Shown: piece by piece, positions 43,399 to 53,482 of the stretch
How positions within the stretch are numbered: position 1 is the stretch's first letter
How the letters are laid out: each line of letters starts with the position of its first letter
Assembly: GCA_025360005.1 (NCBI GenBank)
Contig: JANYDA010000034.1
Span: 1-64,000 of the forward strand
DNA from: Fibrobacteria bacterium
GTDB lineage: Bacteria; Fibrobacterota; Fibrobacteria; UBA11236
Length of the DNA: 64,000 nucleotides
Reading direction: 5' to 3'
The notes under the pieces: generated by a model
What the model was told of the DNA's origin: nothing
The model's input: the letters and a program-made list of their open reading frames with translations, nothing else
The model's database searches: none
Position numbers and translations under genes: made by a program

Positions 43399-44007
43399 TT
43401 ACTGTACCACCGCCACATAGTCCGGATGCACGATGTTCCACTCCGGCGCGTAAACATGCACGCGGTTGGTTTCGCTCCAATCGCCCTTGGCGTCCTTGAC
43501 CAGGAATTTTCCGCCCACGAAGGTCCAGCCCAGCACGCCGCCTTCCAGGTTCCGGGCAGGGATGTTCTGCCTGGCCAATTCCAGCGCGTACTTGCCGCTG
43601 CGGTAGCCGATGGTGCAATAGACCACCAGGCGTTTTTCCTTGGGGATGCCGTGCCGGAATTTCCCCGCGAATTCGGCCGTGGTCAGGGCATGCGGCAGCA
43701 TGGAAACTTCCTGTTCCCGCGGCTGGCGCACGTCGATGAGGATCAGATCAGTATCGTCGATGATCTTTTTCAGCTCCGCGGCCTTGATCACGGGTACTTC
43801 CAGATCCTTGGTGGCCTTGACGATGGCGACGCGCAGCTTGCTTTCCAGCTTTTCCGTCTTGGACAGGCCCAGGGAGACGGCGGGAGCCGGGGGAGAGGGC
43901 GGGCCTGCGGCAAGCGACAGGAGGGCCGCGAAGAAGAGGCCCGCGGCGGCTAACAGGATTCCGGTCCGAAAAGGCCGGCGTGCCTGGATGCGGATAGGGT
44001 TGGCCAT
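43399..44007 (-). CDS. Membrane-anchored rhodanese-domain protein
   Basis: A 202-residue protein from ATG 44007. An N-terminal membrane anchor (GILLAAAGLFFAALLSLAAG) precedes a rhodanese domain: 'LILIDVRQPREQEVSMLPHA' and active-site loop 'LVVYCTIGYRSGKYALELAR' with the catalytic Cys. Rhodaneses transfer sulfane sulfur; this one is probably periplasmic. The tail (RVHVYAPEWNIVHPDYVAVV) is extra. Confidence 0.88.
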   Translation of the reverse strand: MANPIRIQARRPFRTGILLAAAGLFFAALLSLAAGPPSPPAPAVSLGLSKTEKLESKLRVAIVKATKDLEVPVIKAAELKKIIDDTDLILIDVRQPREQEVSMLPHALTTAEFAGKFRHGIPKEKRLVVYCTIGYRSGKYALELARQNIPARNLEGGVLGWTFVGGKFLVKDAKGDWSETNRVHVYAPEWNIVHPDYVAVVQ

Positions 44008-44088
44008 CCCAAAAAGATACAATCCTCGGCGCGGCAGCCCCGGCATCGCGGTTCCGGCCCCCGGCCATGAAAAGCTAATTTGGAGGGG

Positions 44089-46323
44089 ATGAAGCGCAAG
44101 GAGGATCTCTTCGCGGAGTCCGAAACGTCCGCCTCCGCCGGCAAGGATGCGCCGCTTGCCGCGCGTATGCGCCCGCGCACCTTGGACGAGTTCATCGGCC
44201 AGGAGCATATCATCGGCCCGGGCCGGCTGCTGCGCCGGGCCATCCAGGCGGATCAACTCAGTTCCATCATCCTCTACGGACCGCCGGGCACGGGCAAAAC
44301 CACCTTGGCGCAGATCATCGCCAATACCACCCGCGCGCGCTTCCTGGCCATCAATGCGGTGCTGGCCGGCGTCAAGGATATCCGCGACGCCATCGAAACC
44401 GCGCGGGAAGAGCGCAAGCTGAATGACCAGAAGACCATCCTGTTCGTGGACGAAGTCCATCGCTTCAGCAAATCCCAGCAGGACGCGCTGCTCCCGCACG
44501 TAGAGAACGGCACCCTTACCCTGATCGGCGCCACTACGGAAAACCCCTATTTCGAAGTCAACAAGGCCCTGGTCTCCCGCTCCCGCATCTTCCAGCTGAA
44601 GCCGCTGGGGGAGGAGCATGTGCGCGCGGTGATCCTGGCCGCGCTGGCCGAACCGGAGCGCGGTTTCGGCCGCAGGCGCGTGGAGATGGAGCCGGAAGCG
44701 CTGGATCATATCGTCAGGGTGGCTTCCGGGGACGCCCGCAGCGCGCTGAACGCCCTGGAATTGGCGGTGGAAACCACCCCGGCCGGTGCCGACGGTATCG
44801 CGCGGGTTACCCTGGAGGTGGCCGAAGAAAGCATCCAGCGCCGCGCGGTTTTGTATGACAAAGACGGGGATTCCCATTACGATACCATCTCCGCTTTCAT
44901 CAAATCGCTGCGCGGATCGGATGCGGACGCCTCCCTCTATTGGCTGGCCAAGATGGTCTATGCGGGCGAGGATCCCCGCTTCATCTTCCGGCGCATGCTC
45001 ATCCTGGCTTCCGAGGACGTGGGCCTGGCCGATCCCCAGGCCTTGGGCGTGGTGTCCGCGGCGGCTGCGGCCTTCGATTATGTCGGGCTGCCGGAAGGCC
45101 AGTTCCACCTGACGCAGGCCTGCCTGTACCTGGCTTCCGCTCCCAAGAGCAATACCGCCATGGCCTATTTCGACGCCCTGGAATCCGTGCGCGGCGAACA
45201 GAAGGACGAAGTGCCCGATCATCTCAAGGATGCCAGCCGGGACGGCGAGGATATGGGGCATGGCAAGGGCTATCTGTATCCCCATGCCTACCGGGATCAT
45301 TGGGTGGCCCAGCAATACCTGCCGGGGTCCCTGCAAGGCAAGGTCTTCTACCAGCCTACCGATTCCGGCTACGAGGCCACCATCCGTGAACGGGTGGCCC
45401 GCAACCGCGAGGCGCAGCTGGAAGCGGCCGAACAGGACAGGCGCGAATCCGGCGGGGGATGGGGGGGAACATCCAAGCCACGTGGCGGCAAGGTTACCTC
45501 GGCCTGGATCGATCGCGCGGCCAGCCAAAGCGGCGAGATCCTCAGGCAGGTGCGGGATATGATTTTCGCGCAGGCGCGGACGCGCCGCGACAGCCTGGTA
45601 TTGGACCTCAGCGGAGGCACCGGCTTCCTAACCTGGGAAGCTTGCCGCAGATGCCCGGCCGGCGGAGTATGGGCGCGTTGCGAGGATGCGGACCGGCTCA
45701 CGGCGATGGAGGAATGGGCCCGTCACCTGGAAATCCTGGCGCGGCCGGAAATGGTGACGGCGACTTTGGCCGCTTTGCCATCCGCGCTTGGCGCCAGGGC
45801 GGAAGCGCCCAGGTTCGATGCGCTGCTGGGCCTGGATTTGCTGCGCCGATTGGATAAGCCCGCGAAGTTGGTGTCGGCGCTGCGCCCGTTCGCGGCGGAC
45901 GGGGCCTTGCTGATTTGGGCGGAAGCCAATCCGGCGCGTTCCCAGGGCTTCCTGGAATTGCTGACGCCGGGAAGGCTGGGCGAGGCCGTGCTCGCGAAAG
46001 TAGCGGGGTTGGAGAAGGACTGGCGCGCGGGATTGTCCGCCTCGCCGTTGGACCCGTTGCGGGAAGAGCTCGAGTCTTTGGGTTTGCCGGCCACCTGTAT
46101 GCCGGGCGACTTCACCGTCCGCAAGCATTTCGCGCCCGCGCAGCTCCGCAAATGGTTTTCCCCGGAGGCGGCGGACCGGCCGGACTCCTTATTGGCGAAG
46201 TTGGCCGGGGAATTGTCGGCGCGGGAAAAGGCCGCGGTGGAAGGAACTTTGCTGGAGACCTTGGGCGGACCCGGGGTGGAATGGCGGCAAAGCTACGATT
46301 TCCTCAGGATCCAATTGGCCTGA
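44089..46323 (+). CDS. rarA: RarA/MgsA AAA+ ATPase fused to a methyltransferase-like domain
   Basis: A 744-residue protein from ATG 44089 (GGAGGGG immediately upstream). Residues 1-440 are RarA: '[18 protein letters not shown]', Walker A GPPGTGKT (K70), '[20 protein letters not shown]', sensor '[19 protein letters not shown]', and '[19 protein letters not shown]'. RarA acts at stalled replication forks. From residue about 500 the protein adds a Rossmann/SAM-like domain ('[20 protein letters not shown]'), with '[20 protein letters not shown]' after it. E. coli RarA is about 447 residues, so the extension is real; similar long forms are known from other phyla. Whether the SAM domain is catalytic is unknown. 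Confidence 0.9.
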   Translation: MKRKEDLFAESETSASAGKDAPLAARMRPRTLDEFIGQEHIIGPGRLLRRAIQADQLSSIILYGPPGTGKTTLAQIIANTTRARFLAINAVLAGVKDIRDAIETAREERKLNDQKTILFVDEVHRFSKSQQDALLPHVENGTLTLIGATTENPYFEVNKALVSRSRIFQLKPLGEEHVRAVILAALAEPERGFGRRRVEMEPEALDHIVRVASGDARSALNALELAVETTPAGADGIARVTLEVAEESIQRRAVLYDKDGDSHYDTISAFIKSLRGSDADASLYWLAKMVYAGEDPRFIFRRMLILASEDVGLADPQALGVVSAAAAAFDYVGLPEGQFHLTQACLYLASAPKSNTAMAYFDALESVRGEQKDEVPDHLKDASRDGEDMGHGKGYLYPHAYRDHWVAQQYLPGSLQGKVFYQPTDSGYEATIRERVARNREAQLEAAEQDRRESGGGWGGTSKPRGGKVTSAWIDRAASQSGEILRQVRDMIFAQARTRRDSLVLDLSGGTGFLTWEACRRCPAGGVWARCEDADRLTAMEEWARHLEILARPEMVTATLAALPSALGARAEAPRFDALLGLDLLRRLDKPAKLVSALRPFAADGALLIWAEANPARSQGFLELLTPGRLGEAVLAKVAGLEKDWRAGLSASPLDPLREELESLGLPATCMPGDFTVRKHFAPAQLRKWFSPEAADRPDSLLAKLAGELSAREKAAVEGTLLETLGGPGVEWRQSYDFLRIQLA

Positions 46324-47827
46324 TGAGGAGGTTTTTGCCGCCGCCGCGTCGGCCATCGCTTCTCCCTTTCGCGGCCTTCGCGGCCCTCCCCAGCATATCA
46401 TGAAGGCCGCCAACGCGCGCAGCCACGGGGACCCATGCAGCCGCGTGCGCCCTTACGCTTACCGGCAACTGTTCCCCCTCCGTCTGGAACGGAGAGGCGG
46501 GCAGTCCCTCCGCATTGAATAGATCCGCCGCGGGATTGCCTGCGTAGGCGTACCGCACCTGGGTCGGCTTGGCGACCTTGGAGCTGGAAACGCTGACCGT
46601 ATCGCCATGGATGACGGCATCGGCCCAAACGAAAACGTTGTCGCTGCCGGCGATGGCGAAGCCTTTGGGATTGCCGCCGCCCTTGACCCTAAGGCCTCCG
46701 CCGACGTGGTGGAAAAGCAAATGGATGAGATTGCCTTCGATGGTCTTGGAGGCGAACATGGGTCCTGAATAAACCAAATCCTTTTGCCCATACAGCAGGG
46801 CCTTGGCTGGGAGCGCCAAGCGCAGGCCTACGTCCCGTTTGTCGGGAAAATGCAAATCGATCGCCGAACCGATATCGATGGCCACTGCCATGGCGGTATT
46901 GGGCAGGCCTAAGGCCAGGCGTTGCGCCTCGCGGATCACGGCGGAAGAGGCCTGCTCATTGGGGTCGGTCTGCAAGGTTCCATAATTCGCCAACTGCACG
47001 AAATAGAAAGGGAAATCGCCTTGGCCCCATACCTTGCGCCATCCCTTGATCAAGGCTTGGAAACGGTCGCGGTAATAGACGGGCAAGCCTGCGCTGCGAT
47101 CCTGTTCGCCTTGGAGCCACACCGTTCCCCTCAGGGTGTACCCGGCCACGGTGCTCACCCATTGCCGGTACATGTTCCCATTGGCGGTATCATGATTGGT
47201 AGCCAGTACGGGATCGGAAGCCAGAGTGGCCGGATCCATCCACTGCGAGATGAAGGTGCCCCCCACGGCCGTGACCACCAGGCCCACGGCGACTCCCTGT
47301 GATCGCTGTATCTCGCGACCGAAAAAGAAACCCGTGGCGGAGAGTTTCCCGGCCGTGGCCGGGGAGCAGATCTGCCATTTGGTGACTTCGCCGGGTTGGC
47401 GCAAGGTGTAATAGCGCAGCAGGGGAAGGTCGGCGGCCTTGATGGTATCCGCATAGCCCGGGTAAAAGCTGAGGCGGGTATCCATGTTCGATTGTCCCGC
47501 GCATTGCCATACCTCGCCTACCATCACGTCCTGGATGGCAATGGTATTGTCTCCTTTGAGCGTGAGGGTGTAAGGGCCCCCCGCAGCCATGGGATCCAGC
47601 TTTACGGACCAGTTGCCATCCGCGCCGGCCACCGCGTTTTGGGATTGGCTCCCCAGGCTCACGCGGATCGATTCCCCGTTCCGGGCCTTGCCCTGGACGG
47701 CCACGGCCGCGTCGCGTTGCACCACCATGTGATCGGTGAAGGCATTGGTGACGGTGACGTTGGCATGGGCCAGGGCGGAAAAGAGGAGCGGAGCGGTGAA
47801 AGCGGTGCGAAAGAGTGTGAAGTCCAT
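46304..47827 (-). CDS. Sialate O-acetylesterase family (SASA) secreted esterase
   Basis: A 507-residue protein from ATG 47827 with a signal peptide (FRTAFTAPLLFSALAHA). SASA/DUF303 signatures: 'DHMVVQRDAAVAVQGKA', 'VWQCAGQSNMDTRLSFYPG' (Ser113), 'AVGGTFISQWMDP', 'WLQGEQDRSAG' and 'AIDIGSAIDLHFPDKRDVG' (Asp-His). These esterases remove O-acetyl groups from sugars of glycans and plant polymers. The last 50 residues are low-complexity, Arg/Gly-rich and lack a sorting domain; the 3' end overlaps the convergent rarA gene by 20 bases. Confidence 0.88.
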   Translation of the reverse strand: MDFTLFRTAFTAPLLFSALAHANVTVTNAFTDHMVVQRDAAVAVQGKARNGESIRVSLGSQSQNAVAGADGNWSVKLDPMAAGGPYTLTLKGDNTIAIQDVMVGEVWQCAGQSNMDTRLSFYPGYADTIKAADLPLLRYYTLRQPGEVTKWQICSPATAGKLSATGFFFGREIQRSQGVAVGLVVTAVGGTFISQWMDPATLASDPVLATNHDTANGNMYRQWVSTVAGYTLRGTVWLQGEQDRSAGLPVYYRDRFQALIKGWRKVWGQGDFPFYFVQLANYGTLQTDPNEQASSAVIREAQRLALGLPNTAMAVAIDIGSAIDLHFPDKRDVGLRLALPAKALLYGQKDLVYSGPMFASKTIEGNLIHLLFHHVGGGLRVKGGGNPKGFAIAGSDNVFVWADAVIHGDTVSVSSSKVAKPTQVRYAYAGNPAADLFNAEGLPASPFQTEGEQLPVSVRAHAAAWVPVAARVGGLHDMLGRAAKAAKGRSDGRRGGGKNLLIRPIGS

Positions 47828-48015
47828 GCGGGTAATATATAGCGCCTCCTTTCACGATACAGGCCGATGAAATGGGGGACGCTTTCCTTGAGAACTGGAA
47901 ACGGACCGGATCCGTCGAATCGACGGGTTTTCGGGCCCCGAAGCCGAGGACCGATCCGGATGGGAATGCGGAAGTGGGAAAGTGGGAAAGCCGGGGTGGG
48001 ATGGCCGCCCGGGGA

Positions 48016-49383
48016 TCAGCGGGATGTGGTCGGTTCTCCCGAAAGCAGCGGCCGTCCCCGGCCGGACCAACGTAACGCATCGGTTACGTGCCATTGGTAA
48101 TAGCGTTTCCGTGTGGGGTTCATGGGAGAATTGTCGATCAGTTCCAGGGTGGAGTCCCTCATTTCCTTCAAAGCGGAGACAGCGGACTTGGGCGGCTTCT
48201 CGTCGCTGCCCAAAGTGTCCTCCGTGGCGCGCTTAAAGCGCAGAGCCTCGATGAAGACGGGATAGAATTCATAGTCCCGGAATTCAAAGCTGGTGTCCGG
48301 GGCATAGCGTTTTTCCGGGTTCGGGTCCAGCAAGGCGTATTGGTAACGCACCAGATTTGCGTAGCGGCGGCTGGAAAAATCGTGCGCGGTGAAGCCGGAG
48401 ATGCGCGCGGCCAAGGCGGTGCGGGAGGCGTGCGAATAGAAACTGTCCGGATAGAAGCATAAGGCTTCATCGGTCTTGAGGAATGTGTAGTAGGGATTAC
48501 GGGGATAGGATTTTTCCAGGGAACGGAAGATCTCCCGCTTCTCCCGCACCAGCTCCCTGTCGAAAGGGGGCAGGAATTGGATCAGGAACAATTGGCTGGA
48601 AACGGAAGTGTATTGCCCTTGATAGGCGCTGACGCGCAAAGCCTCCAGGCCCGCTTTCATGGTCACGGAGCGGCCGATGATCTTCAAGGTGGCGCGTACG
48701 AACAGGGGGGCATTGGCGGCCGTGCAATTGAAAATGCCCGTGCCCATATAACTGTCCTTGATGCGCGCGTCCCGGCCGCGCGATCGCTCCAGCAGTTTCA
48801 AAGCCTGGAACCCGTCGCTCATGGCCTGGCTGGGGTTGCCGTTGATCTTCAAGGTCGCGGAGAAACCGCGGATGCCGCCCAGGATCAACAGGTAGGTAGC
48901 ATGGTCCGGTTCCTTATCGAGGGCATGTTTGCAGAGGTAACTTCCCTGTTCCGAGGCGTCGTCGATGGACTTGAGCAGCGCCTTTTCCTCTTCCTCATCC
49001 TCATAGTCGCCGTTCTGGTAGCGCATCACATCGATGGCCACCGAAAGCAGATAACTCAAGGGGGGCAGGCGCTTGGCGTTTTCCATCTCCCGCAGCGCTG
49101 CCACGGTTTTGCGGGCATGCCTGATATTGGCGGAGTAGGCCTGGTTCAGGGCCAGATGGGCCAGATCGCTTTGCTCCTGGGTCACGTCCCGGTAGAGATG
49201 GTATCCTTCCTCCAAAGCGCCCTCGCCATCGGGGACGCCGGACTCGGCGGAATAGGATTTTTCCGGAGCGGCGCCCTTTTCATCCCAAGTGGATTCGGCC
49301 CGGAGCATTCCGGCCAGGCCCAGAACCAGGACGGCTAGAAACCTAGGGAAGGGATGGGAGTGGCGCATTTTGACTATTTTCAT
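48016..49383 (-). CDS. Exported protein of unknown function with TPR-like helices
   Basis: A 455-residue protein from ATG 49383 (ATG 49368 also possible) with a signal peptide (FPRFLAVLVLGLAGMLRAES). The mature part is helical, with an acidic patch (YEDEEEEKALLKSIDD) and TPR-like pieces (HATYLLILGGIRGFSATLKI). No family recognised. The gene is separated by 41 bases from the divergent BrkB gene. Confidence 0.5.
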   Translation of the reverse strand: MKIVKMRHSHPFPRFLAVLVLGLAGMLRAESTWDEKGAAPEKSYSAESGVPDGEGALEEGYHLYRDVTQEQSDLAHLALNQAYSANIRHARKTVAALREMENAKRLPPLSYLLSVAIDVMRYQNGDYEDEEEEKALLKSIDDASEQGSYLCKHALDKEPDHATYLLILGGIRGFSATLKINGNPSQAMSDGFQALKLLERSRGRDARIKDSYMGTGIFNCTAANAPLFVRATLKIIGRSVTMKAGLEALRVSAYQGQYTSVSSQLFLIQFLPPFDRELVREKREIFRSLEKSYPRNPYYTFLKTDEALCFYPDSFYSHASRTALAARISGFTAHDFSSRRYANLVRYQYALLDPNPEKRYAPDTSFEFRDYEFYPVFIEALRFKRATEDTLGSDEKPPKSAVSALKEMRDSTLELIDNSPMNPTRKRYYQWHVTDALRWSGRGRPLLSGEPTTSR

Positions 49384-49424
49384 CGCTGGAAGCCTGGAAG
49401 GGATCCTGGCCGTTTCCGACCCGT

Positions 49425-50876
49425 TTGGGAAAGCTTTTGACCAAAAAAGATAGCAAACATCGAATCTTCCCGGTTTCCGGAGGCCGGCTCAACGGGTTGC
49501 TGAAAGCCCTGTCCGGCAAGGGATTGGCGGCCTTGTCCAGCCTGAACCGCGTGGGCATGGAAAAGGACATCCGTTGGACCCGGAAGTTCGCCGCGCGCGT
49601 GGCCCGGGTGCTGGTGCTGGCGGGGATGAGCTTTCCCGTGAACCAGATCCCGGTGCGCGCCAGCGCCCTCACCTACACCTCCATTCTGTCCTTCGTGCCC
49701 TTCGCGGTCATCCTTTCCTCCGTGGCCGGCCGTTTCGGCTATCTGGATCTTCTCTCCCGCCTGATCATCTATCTAGCGGACTCCATGAACCTGGACGTGA
49801 ACCTGGATCCCATCCTCGGGGTCATCGAGTACGCGCAGAAGGTGGATTTCCAGAAGCTCGGGCTGGTGGGGAGCCTGGGACTCCTCTTCGCGTTCTTCCT
49901 TTCCATGAGCAATATCGAGCTCGCCTTCGATCATATCTGGGACATCCGCAAGGATCGGAACTGGTGGCGCCGCATCAAGGAATACACTCCCTTCCTGCTC
50001 CTGCTCATCCTGTTGGTGGTGGCGGCGGGAAACGTCCTCTTCAAATACCGGGTTTTTCTGGAGAGCAGGTTTTCCGGGGCCCAGGTGCCGGGCCTGGTCC
50101 ATGAAACCGTGATCCTGCTCAGCACCATAGCCGTGGTCGGTTTCCTATGGATGGCGTTGGGGCTGCTCTTTTACATCATCCCAAATACGCGGGTGCGGCC
50201 TTTCCCCGCGGTGCTGGCAGCCAGCATTTCCACCGGCCTCATCTACCTTCTGACCCGGGTGCTGGTGATCTTTCCCAGCCTCATCCTATCCCGCAACAAC
50301 TTCATCTACGGCTCGCTGGCAATCTTTCCCGCCTTGCTATTGATGATCTATCTCTTCTGGATGATTGTGCTCTATGGCGCGGCGGTGGCGTTCATGTACC
50401 AGCGCCTCTATCTTTCGCGCGGGATGACCTCGGCTGCGGCGGGCGATTCCGAGGCCTTCCGCAACATGGAAAAGGATGTCATCGATGTTCTGAAAGCCGT
50501 GCACGGGATTTCCGGATCCAAAGCCGTGGAGGGGAGGCGCGCGGTCCCGCTTTCCCTGTTGGCAGGCGAGCTTTGGGACGATACCCAGTCGGTGGAACGC
50601 TTAGCGGGACCGCTCGTCGAATTGGGTTTGCTCTCCAAGCGGCGGATCCATTCCGGCCCCCTGTATGCGCCTCGCAAACCGCTGGGGGAAGTGGATCTCT
50701 CCGGCATCCATTATCTCCTCTTGCGCCTGGATCCCAAAGGGACCGGCAAGCTGCGCTCCCTGAATTCATGGGACGAAATCAAGCATACCCTGGGCGTCCT
50801 GTATTCCTCCGGAAAGAACCATCCGCCCCTGTACCTGGGGAGCGTGATTTCCGAATCCGATCCGGACAAGGGCTGA
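49425..50876 (+). CDS. YihY/BrkB-family inner-membrane protein
   Basis: About 483 residues; TTG 49425 is the longest likely start, TTG 49437 and ATG 49557 are alternatives. The six-span BrkB core is clear: 'VRASALTYTSILSFVPFAVI', 'LFAFFLSMSNIELAFDHIWD', 'LFYIIPNTRVRPFPAVLAAS', 'NNFIYGSLAIFPALLLMIYL'. The C-terminal 130 residues add a helical cytoplasmic domain (AVPLSLLAGELWDDTQSVER) resembling the winged-helix tail of long BrkB forms. The family is poorly characterised, and the old RNase BN name is incorrect. Confidence 0.85.
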   Translation: MGKLLTKKDSKHRIFPVSGGRLNGLLKALSGKGLAALSSLNRVGMEKDIRWTRKFAARVARVLVLAGMSFPVNQIPVRASALTYTSILSFVPFAVILSSVAGRFGYLDLLSRLIIYLADSMNLDVNLDPILGVIEYAQKVDFQKLGLVGSLGLLFAFFLSMSNIELAFDHIWDIRKDRNWWRRIKEYTPFLLLLILLVVAAGNVLFKYRVFLESRFSGAQVPGLVHETVILLSTIAVVGFLWMALGLLFYIIPNTRVRPFPAVLAASISTGLIYLLTRVLVIFPSLILSRNNFIYGSLAIFPALLLMIYLFWMIVLYGAAVAFMYQRLYLSRGMTSAAAGDSEAFRNMEKDVIDVLKAVHGISGSKAVEGRRAVPLSLLAGELWDDTQSVERLAGPLVELGLLSKRRIHSGPLYAPRKPLGEVDLSGIHYLLLRLDPKGTGKLRSLNSWDEIKHTLGVLYSSGKNHPPLYLGSVISESDPDKG

Positions 50877-50880
50877 GCGC

Positions 50881-51651
50881 ATGGGGATGTGGGTATATCC
50901 GGCCCTGTTCCTGGTGGGCGTCGCGGTCTCTTTCATCAACTCCGTCTCCGGAGGCGGTTCCATCCTGAGCCTGTCCCTGCTCATCTTCATGGGCCTGCCT
51001 GCGGCCACCGCCAACGGAACCAATCGCCTGGGGATACTGCTGGGCTCGCTGGCTTCCTTGCTGGCCTTCCGATCGCAAGGCATCTTCCTGCCCAGGCTGG
51101 CCATGCAGGTAGGCTGGCCCGCAGCCATCGGCTCCCTGGCGGGATCGCTGCTGGCCGTCCGCATCTCCGATCGGTTGTTCAATCCCATCCTGGCCGCCGT
51201 GATCCTGTTGGTGGTATTCTCCACCTTGCGGGGAGCGGGCCGGGGCCATGCCGATGGGGAAACACCCAGGTTACGCAAGGATTGGATCGCCCTGATCCTG
51301 TTCGCCGCCATCGGCTTCTACGGCGGATTCATCCAGGCCGGTTCCGGTCTCATCATGATGGCTGCGTTCAGCCGCCTGGGCAACCTCGACGTGTTCCGGA
51401 TCAACGCCCTCAAGGTTTCCAACACCCTGATCTTCATTGCCGTATCCCTGGCCACTTTCGCCGCGGCGGGCCGCATCGATTGGCCCTTGGCGGCCGTGCT
51501 GGCGGCCGGCAATCTCACCGGCGGTTGGGCCGGCAGCCTATGGCAGATCCGCAAAGGGGAGGTGTGGGTGAACCGTTTCCTGTTATGGTCCGGGCTGGCG
51601 ATGGCCGGTAAGCTGCTCTGGAGCACTTGGGCCGCATGGAGCCGCGGCTAG
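50881..51651 (+). CDS. TauE/SafE-family membrane transporter
   Basis: A 256-residue protein from ATG 50881, four bases after the BrkB stop. The typical double repeat is visible: 'VSFINSVSGGGSILSLSLLI', 'TANGTNRLGILLGSLASLL' and 'IGFYGGFIQAGSGLIMMAAF', 'INALKVSNTLIFIAVSLATF'. Members export organosulfur or sulfite-like anions; substrate unknown. Likely co-transcribed with the BrkB gene. Confidence 0.88.
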   Translation: MGMWVYPALFLVGVAVSFINSVSGGGSILSLSLLIFMGLPAATANGTNRLGILLGSLASLLAFRSQGIFLPRLAMQVGWPAAIGSLAGSLLAVRISDRLFNPILAAVILLVVFSTLRGAGRGHADGETPRLRKDWIALILFAAIGFYGGFIQAGSGLIMMAAFSRLGNLDVFRINALKVSNTLIFIAVSLATFAAAGRIDWPLAAVLAAGNLTGGWAGSLWQIRKGEVWVNRFLLWSGLAMAGKLLWSTWAAWSRG

Positions 51652-51654
51652 CCA

Positions 51655-53355
51655 TCAATACCTGAGGATCAATTCCCCGGACAGGATGGGGGAGGCGAGG
51701 CTTACTCCGGCCCGGCTTTTCCAGTTTTCCACTTCCAGGAATCCCAGGTCGCCGCGGAACTCCACGAACCGCCGCCATCGCCATGCGCCTCCCAGTTGCA
51801 GCGCGTTGCGAGTCTCCACCGTCCCGCCCAGGAAAACCTTCCGCGTCCCCTCGATCGGGGTTTCATGCACGTCGAATATGGAGCTGCCCCGGGACGTCGC
51901 ATTCCTTTGCATGAACGCGTATTCCAGCCTCAGATCCAGATCCGCGCGGATCGGCTGCTCCCAGGCGGCCCTGAAAGCATGGGAATCGGGGGGCAGGGAG
52001 CTTCCCAGCAGGGCGCCGTAATGCTGCATCTGATCATCCCGCACCTGGTGGGTGAACACCCAGGGCTCCACGTGCGCGTATTCGATTTGCACGCGCGCCG
52101 ATGGGAAGGGGAGATCCACCGCTTCCGCGCCGACGGCATAGGCGTATTTGGCGCCCCAGAAATCCGGATCCCAACCGCTGAAGTCATCCACCAGCAGTTC
52201 CCCGAAAAACCTCCCGTGCCCGGCCCATAGGACTTCCGCGTCCATCCCCACCGCGGCATTGTCGCGATCCCCAAGTTCATGTTCGGTGTATTTCAGCGGG
52301 ACCAAGGGGATGGCGTAGGTCCAATCCAACGGCCTGCCCGCCGTCATCACCATCTCCTGCATGCCCAGGCCCAGGAATCTCCAGGGCCGATATTCCAGGC
52401 GGTGGGCTATCAGGTGCGCCAGGGAATCCTGCCATAGCCCGGTCCGCTCCGCCACCACCTTGGTGTAGGTGAACTTGCCGGCCCGGAAGCCCATGCGCAA
52501 TTGGGTCATGGGCGCAGTCTCCCCGGGGTAACGGTAACCCCGGCGATACCTACCGGGATCGGGCGTGCCCCTGAAGCCCGCGGAATCGCTCGCCGGCAGG
52601 GAATCCTGGACCCAGAACCATGGGCGCTGGGAAAGGAAGGCGTGCTGCCAGATACCGGGGCCCCATTGGTTCCAATCGCTTCCGAACTCAAGGCGGAATC
52701 CCTCCTCCTCATAGCCCACCACGGTCCGGAAAGCGTCGAAGGTTCCCGCCGTGCGCGGAATGCCGGCCTTGCCGGTGCGGTCCGTGTTGTAAGGAAGGCC
52801 GCGGGCGGGATCATAATTCTCGGTGAAGCGTTCATGCAGGGAGCGTTCCTGGCCGCTACCCGCGGTGGAGGTGAATTGCAGCTTTTCCCGATAGGAGCCT
52901 TGGATGGTCCCGGTGAGCGATCCGAAACCGTGGGTCATGGCGCGCGGGAGCGAATCGCGGATATAGCCTTCATTGTAGGATTCGGCGTGGATCCCCACCC
53001 GGAATGAGGAATCCCGGTAGCCGAGCGGATGGTATCGGCCGTCGCTGCTTTCCCGCAATCCGAACTCTTCGGCGAAGGCGTCCAGGCGCTTCGATTCCCA
53101 TTCCGGCATGCCCGCGGCGCGGATCCCGGCCTCCCGTAACAATGCGGTTACCTCGGACCCGGGGAGCGGAAGTGTTCCCAGGCGGCCGGGCGCGATCCGG
53201 CCTTCCAGTTCCAGCCGGCGCAGGAACGGGTAGACGGAATTGGCGATGTCCACCGGGGCGGAAAAGGCGGCCGTAACGGCGGCCATCAATAGGGAGAGGA
53301 CTGGAAGCCGGAAGCGGAGAGCGGCGGACGTCCGTTTGGGTGATGGGAAAGGCAT
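51655..53355 (-). CDS. Capsule assembly protein Wzi-like outer-membrane barrel
   Basis: A 566-residue protein from ATG 53355 with a signal peptide (LPVLSLLMAAVTAAFSAP). An N-terminal helical segment ('NSVYPFLRRLELEGRI') is followed by barrel strands, including 'FRLEFGSDWNQWGPGIWQHA', 'AERTGLWQDSLAHLIAHRLE', 'AEVLWAGHGRFFGELLVDDF' and a terminal strand ending LILRY. The GPG plus W-rich strand and 'FGELLVDDF' pattern are those of the Wzi/capsule-assembly family, which binds exported polysaccharide at the outer membrane. It fits with the glycosyltransferase and epimerase genes elsewhere in the window. Confidence 0.75.
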   Translation of the reverse strand: MPFPSPKRTSAALRFRLPVLSLLMAAVTAAFSAPVDIANSVYPFLRRLELEGRIAPGRLGTLPLPGSEVTALLREAGIRAAGMPEWESKRLDAFAEEFGLRESSDGRYHPLGYRDSSFRVGIHAESYNEGYIRDSLPRAMTHGFGSLTGTIQGSYREKLQFTSTAGSGQERSLHERFTENYDPARGLPYNTDRTGKAGIPRTAGTFDAFRTVVGYEEEGFRLEFGSDWNQWGPGIWQHAFLSQRPWFWVQDSLPASDSAGFRGTPDPGRYRRGYRYPGETAPMTQLRMGFRAGKFTYTKVVAERTGLWQDSLAHLIAHRLEYRPWRFLGLGMQEMVMTAGRPLDWTYAIPLVPLKYTEHELGDRDNAAVGMDAEVLWAGHGRFFGELLVDDFSGWDPDFWGAKYAYAVGAEAVDLPFPSARVQIEYAHVEPWVFTHQVRDDQMQHYGALLGSSLPPDSHAFRAAWEQPIRADLDLRLEYAFMQRNATSRGSSIFDVHETPIEGTRKVFLGGTVETRNALQLGGAWRWRRFVEFRGDLGFLEVENWKSRAGVSLASPILSGELILRY

Positions 53356-53482
53356 TCCCGTAAATATACTCCGGCAGGGGGAAAAACCTGGGTCCAGCCC
53401 GGGAATCCAAGTATGTTTTACGCTTCTTTCGGAGCCGGGGGAAGGAAAAATCCCGTGTCTGCCGTGGGTCGGAAAGGTACGC

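Noticed and set aside
44008-45528. Long minus-strand frame upstream of the rhodanese gene
   Set aside because: It lies antisense to rarA, whose domains are certain, and shows no coherent protein family.
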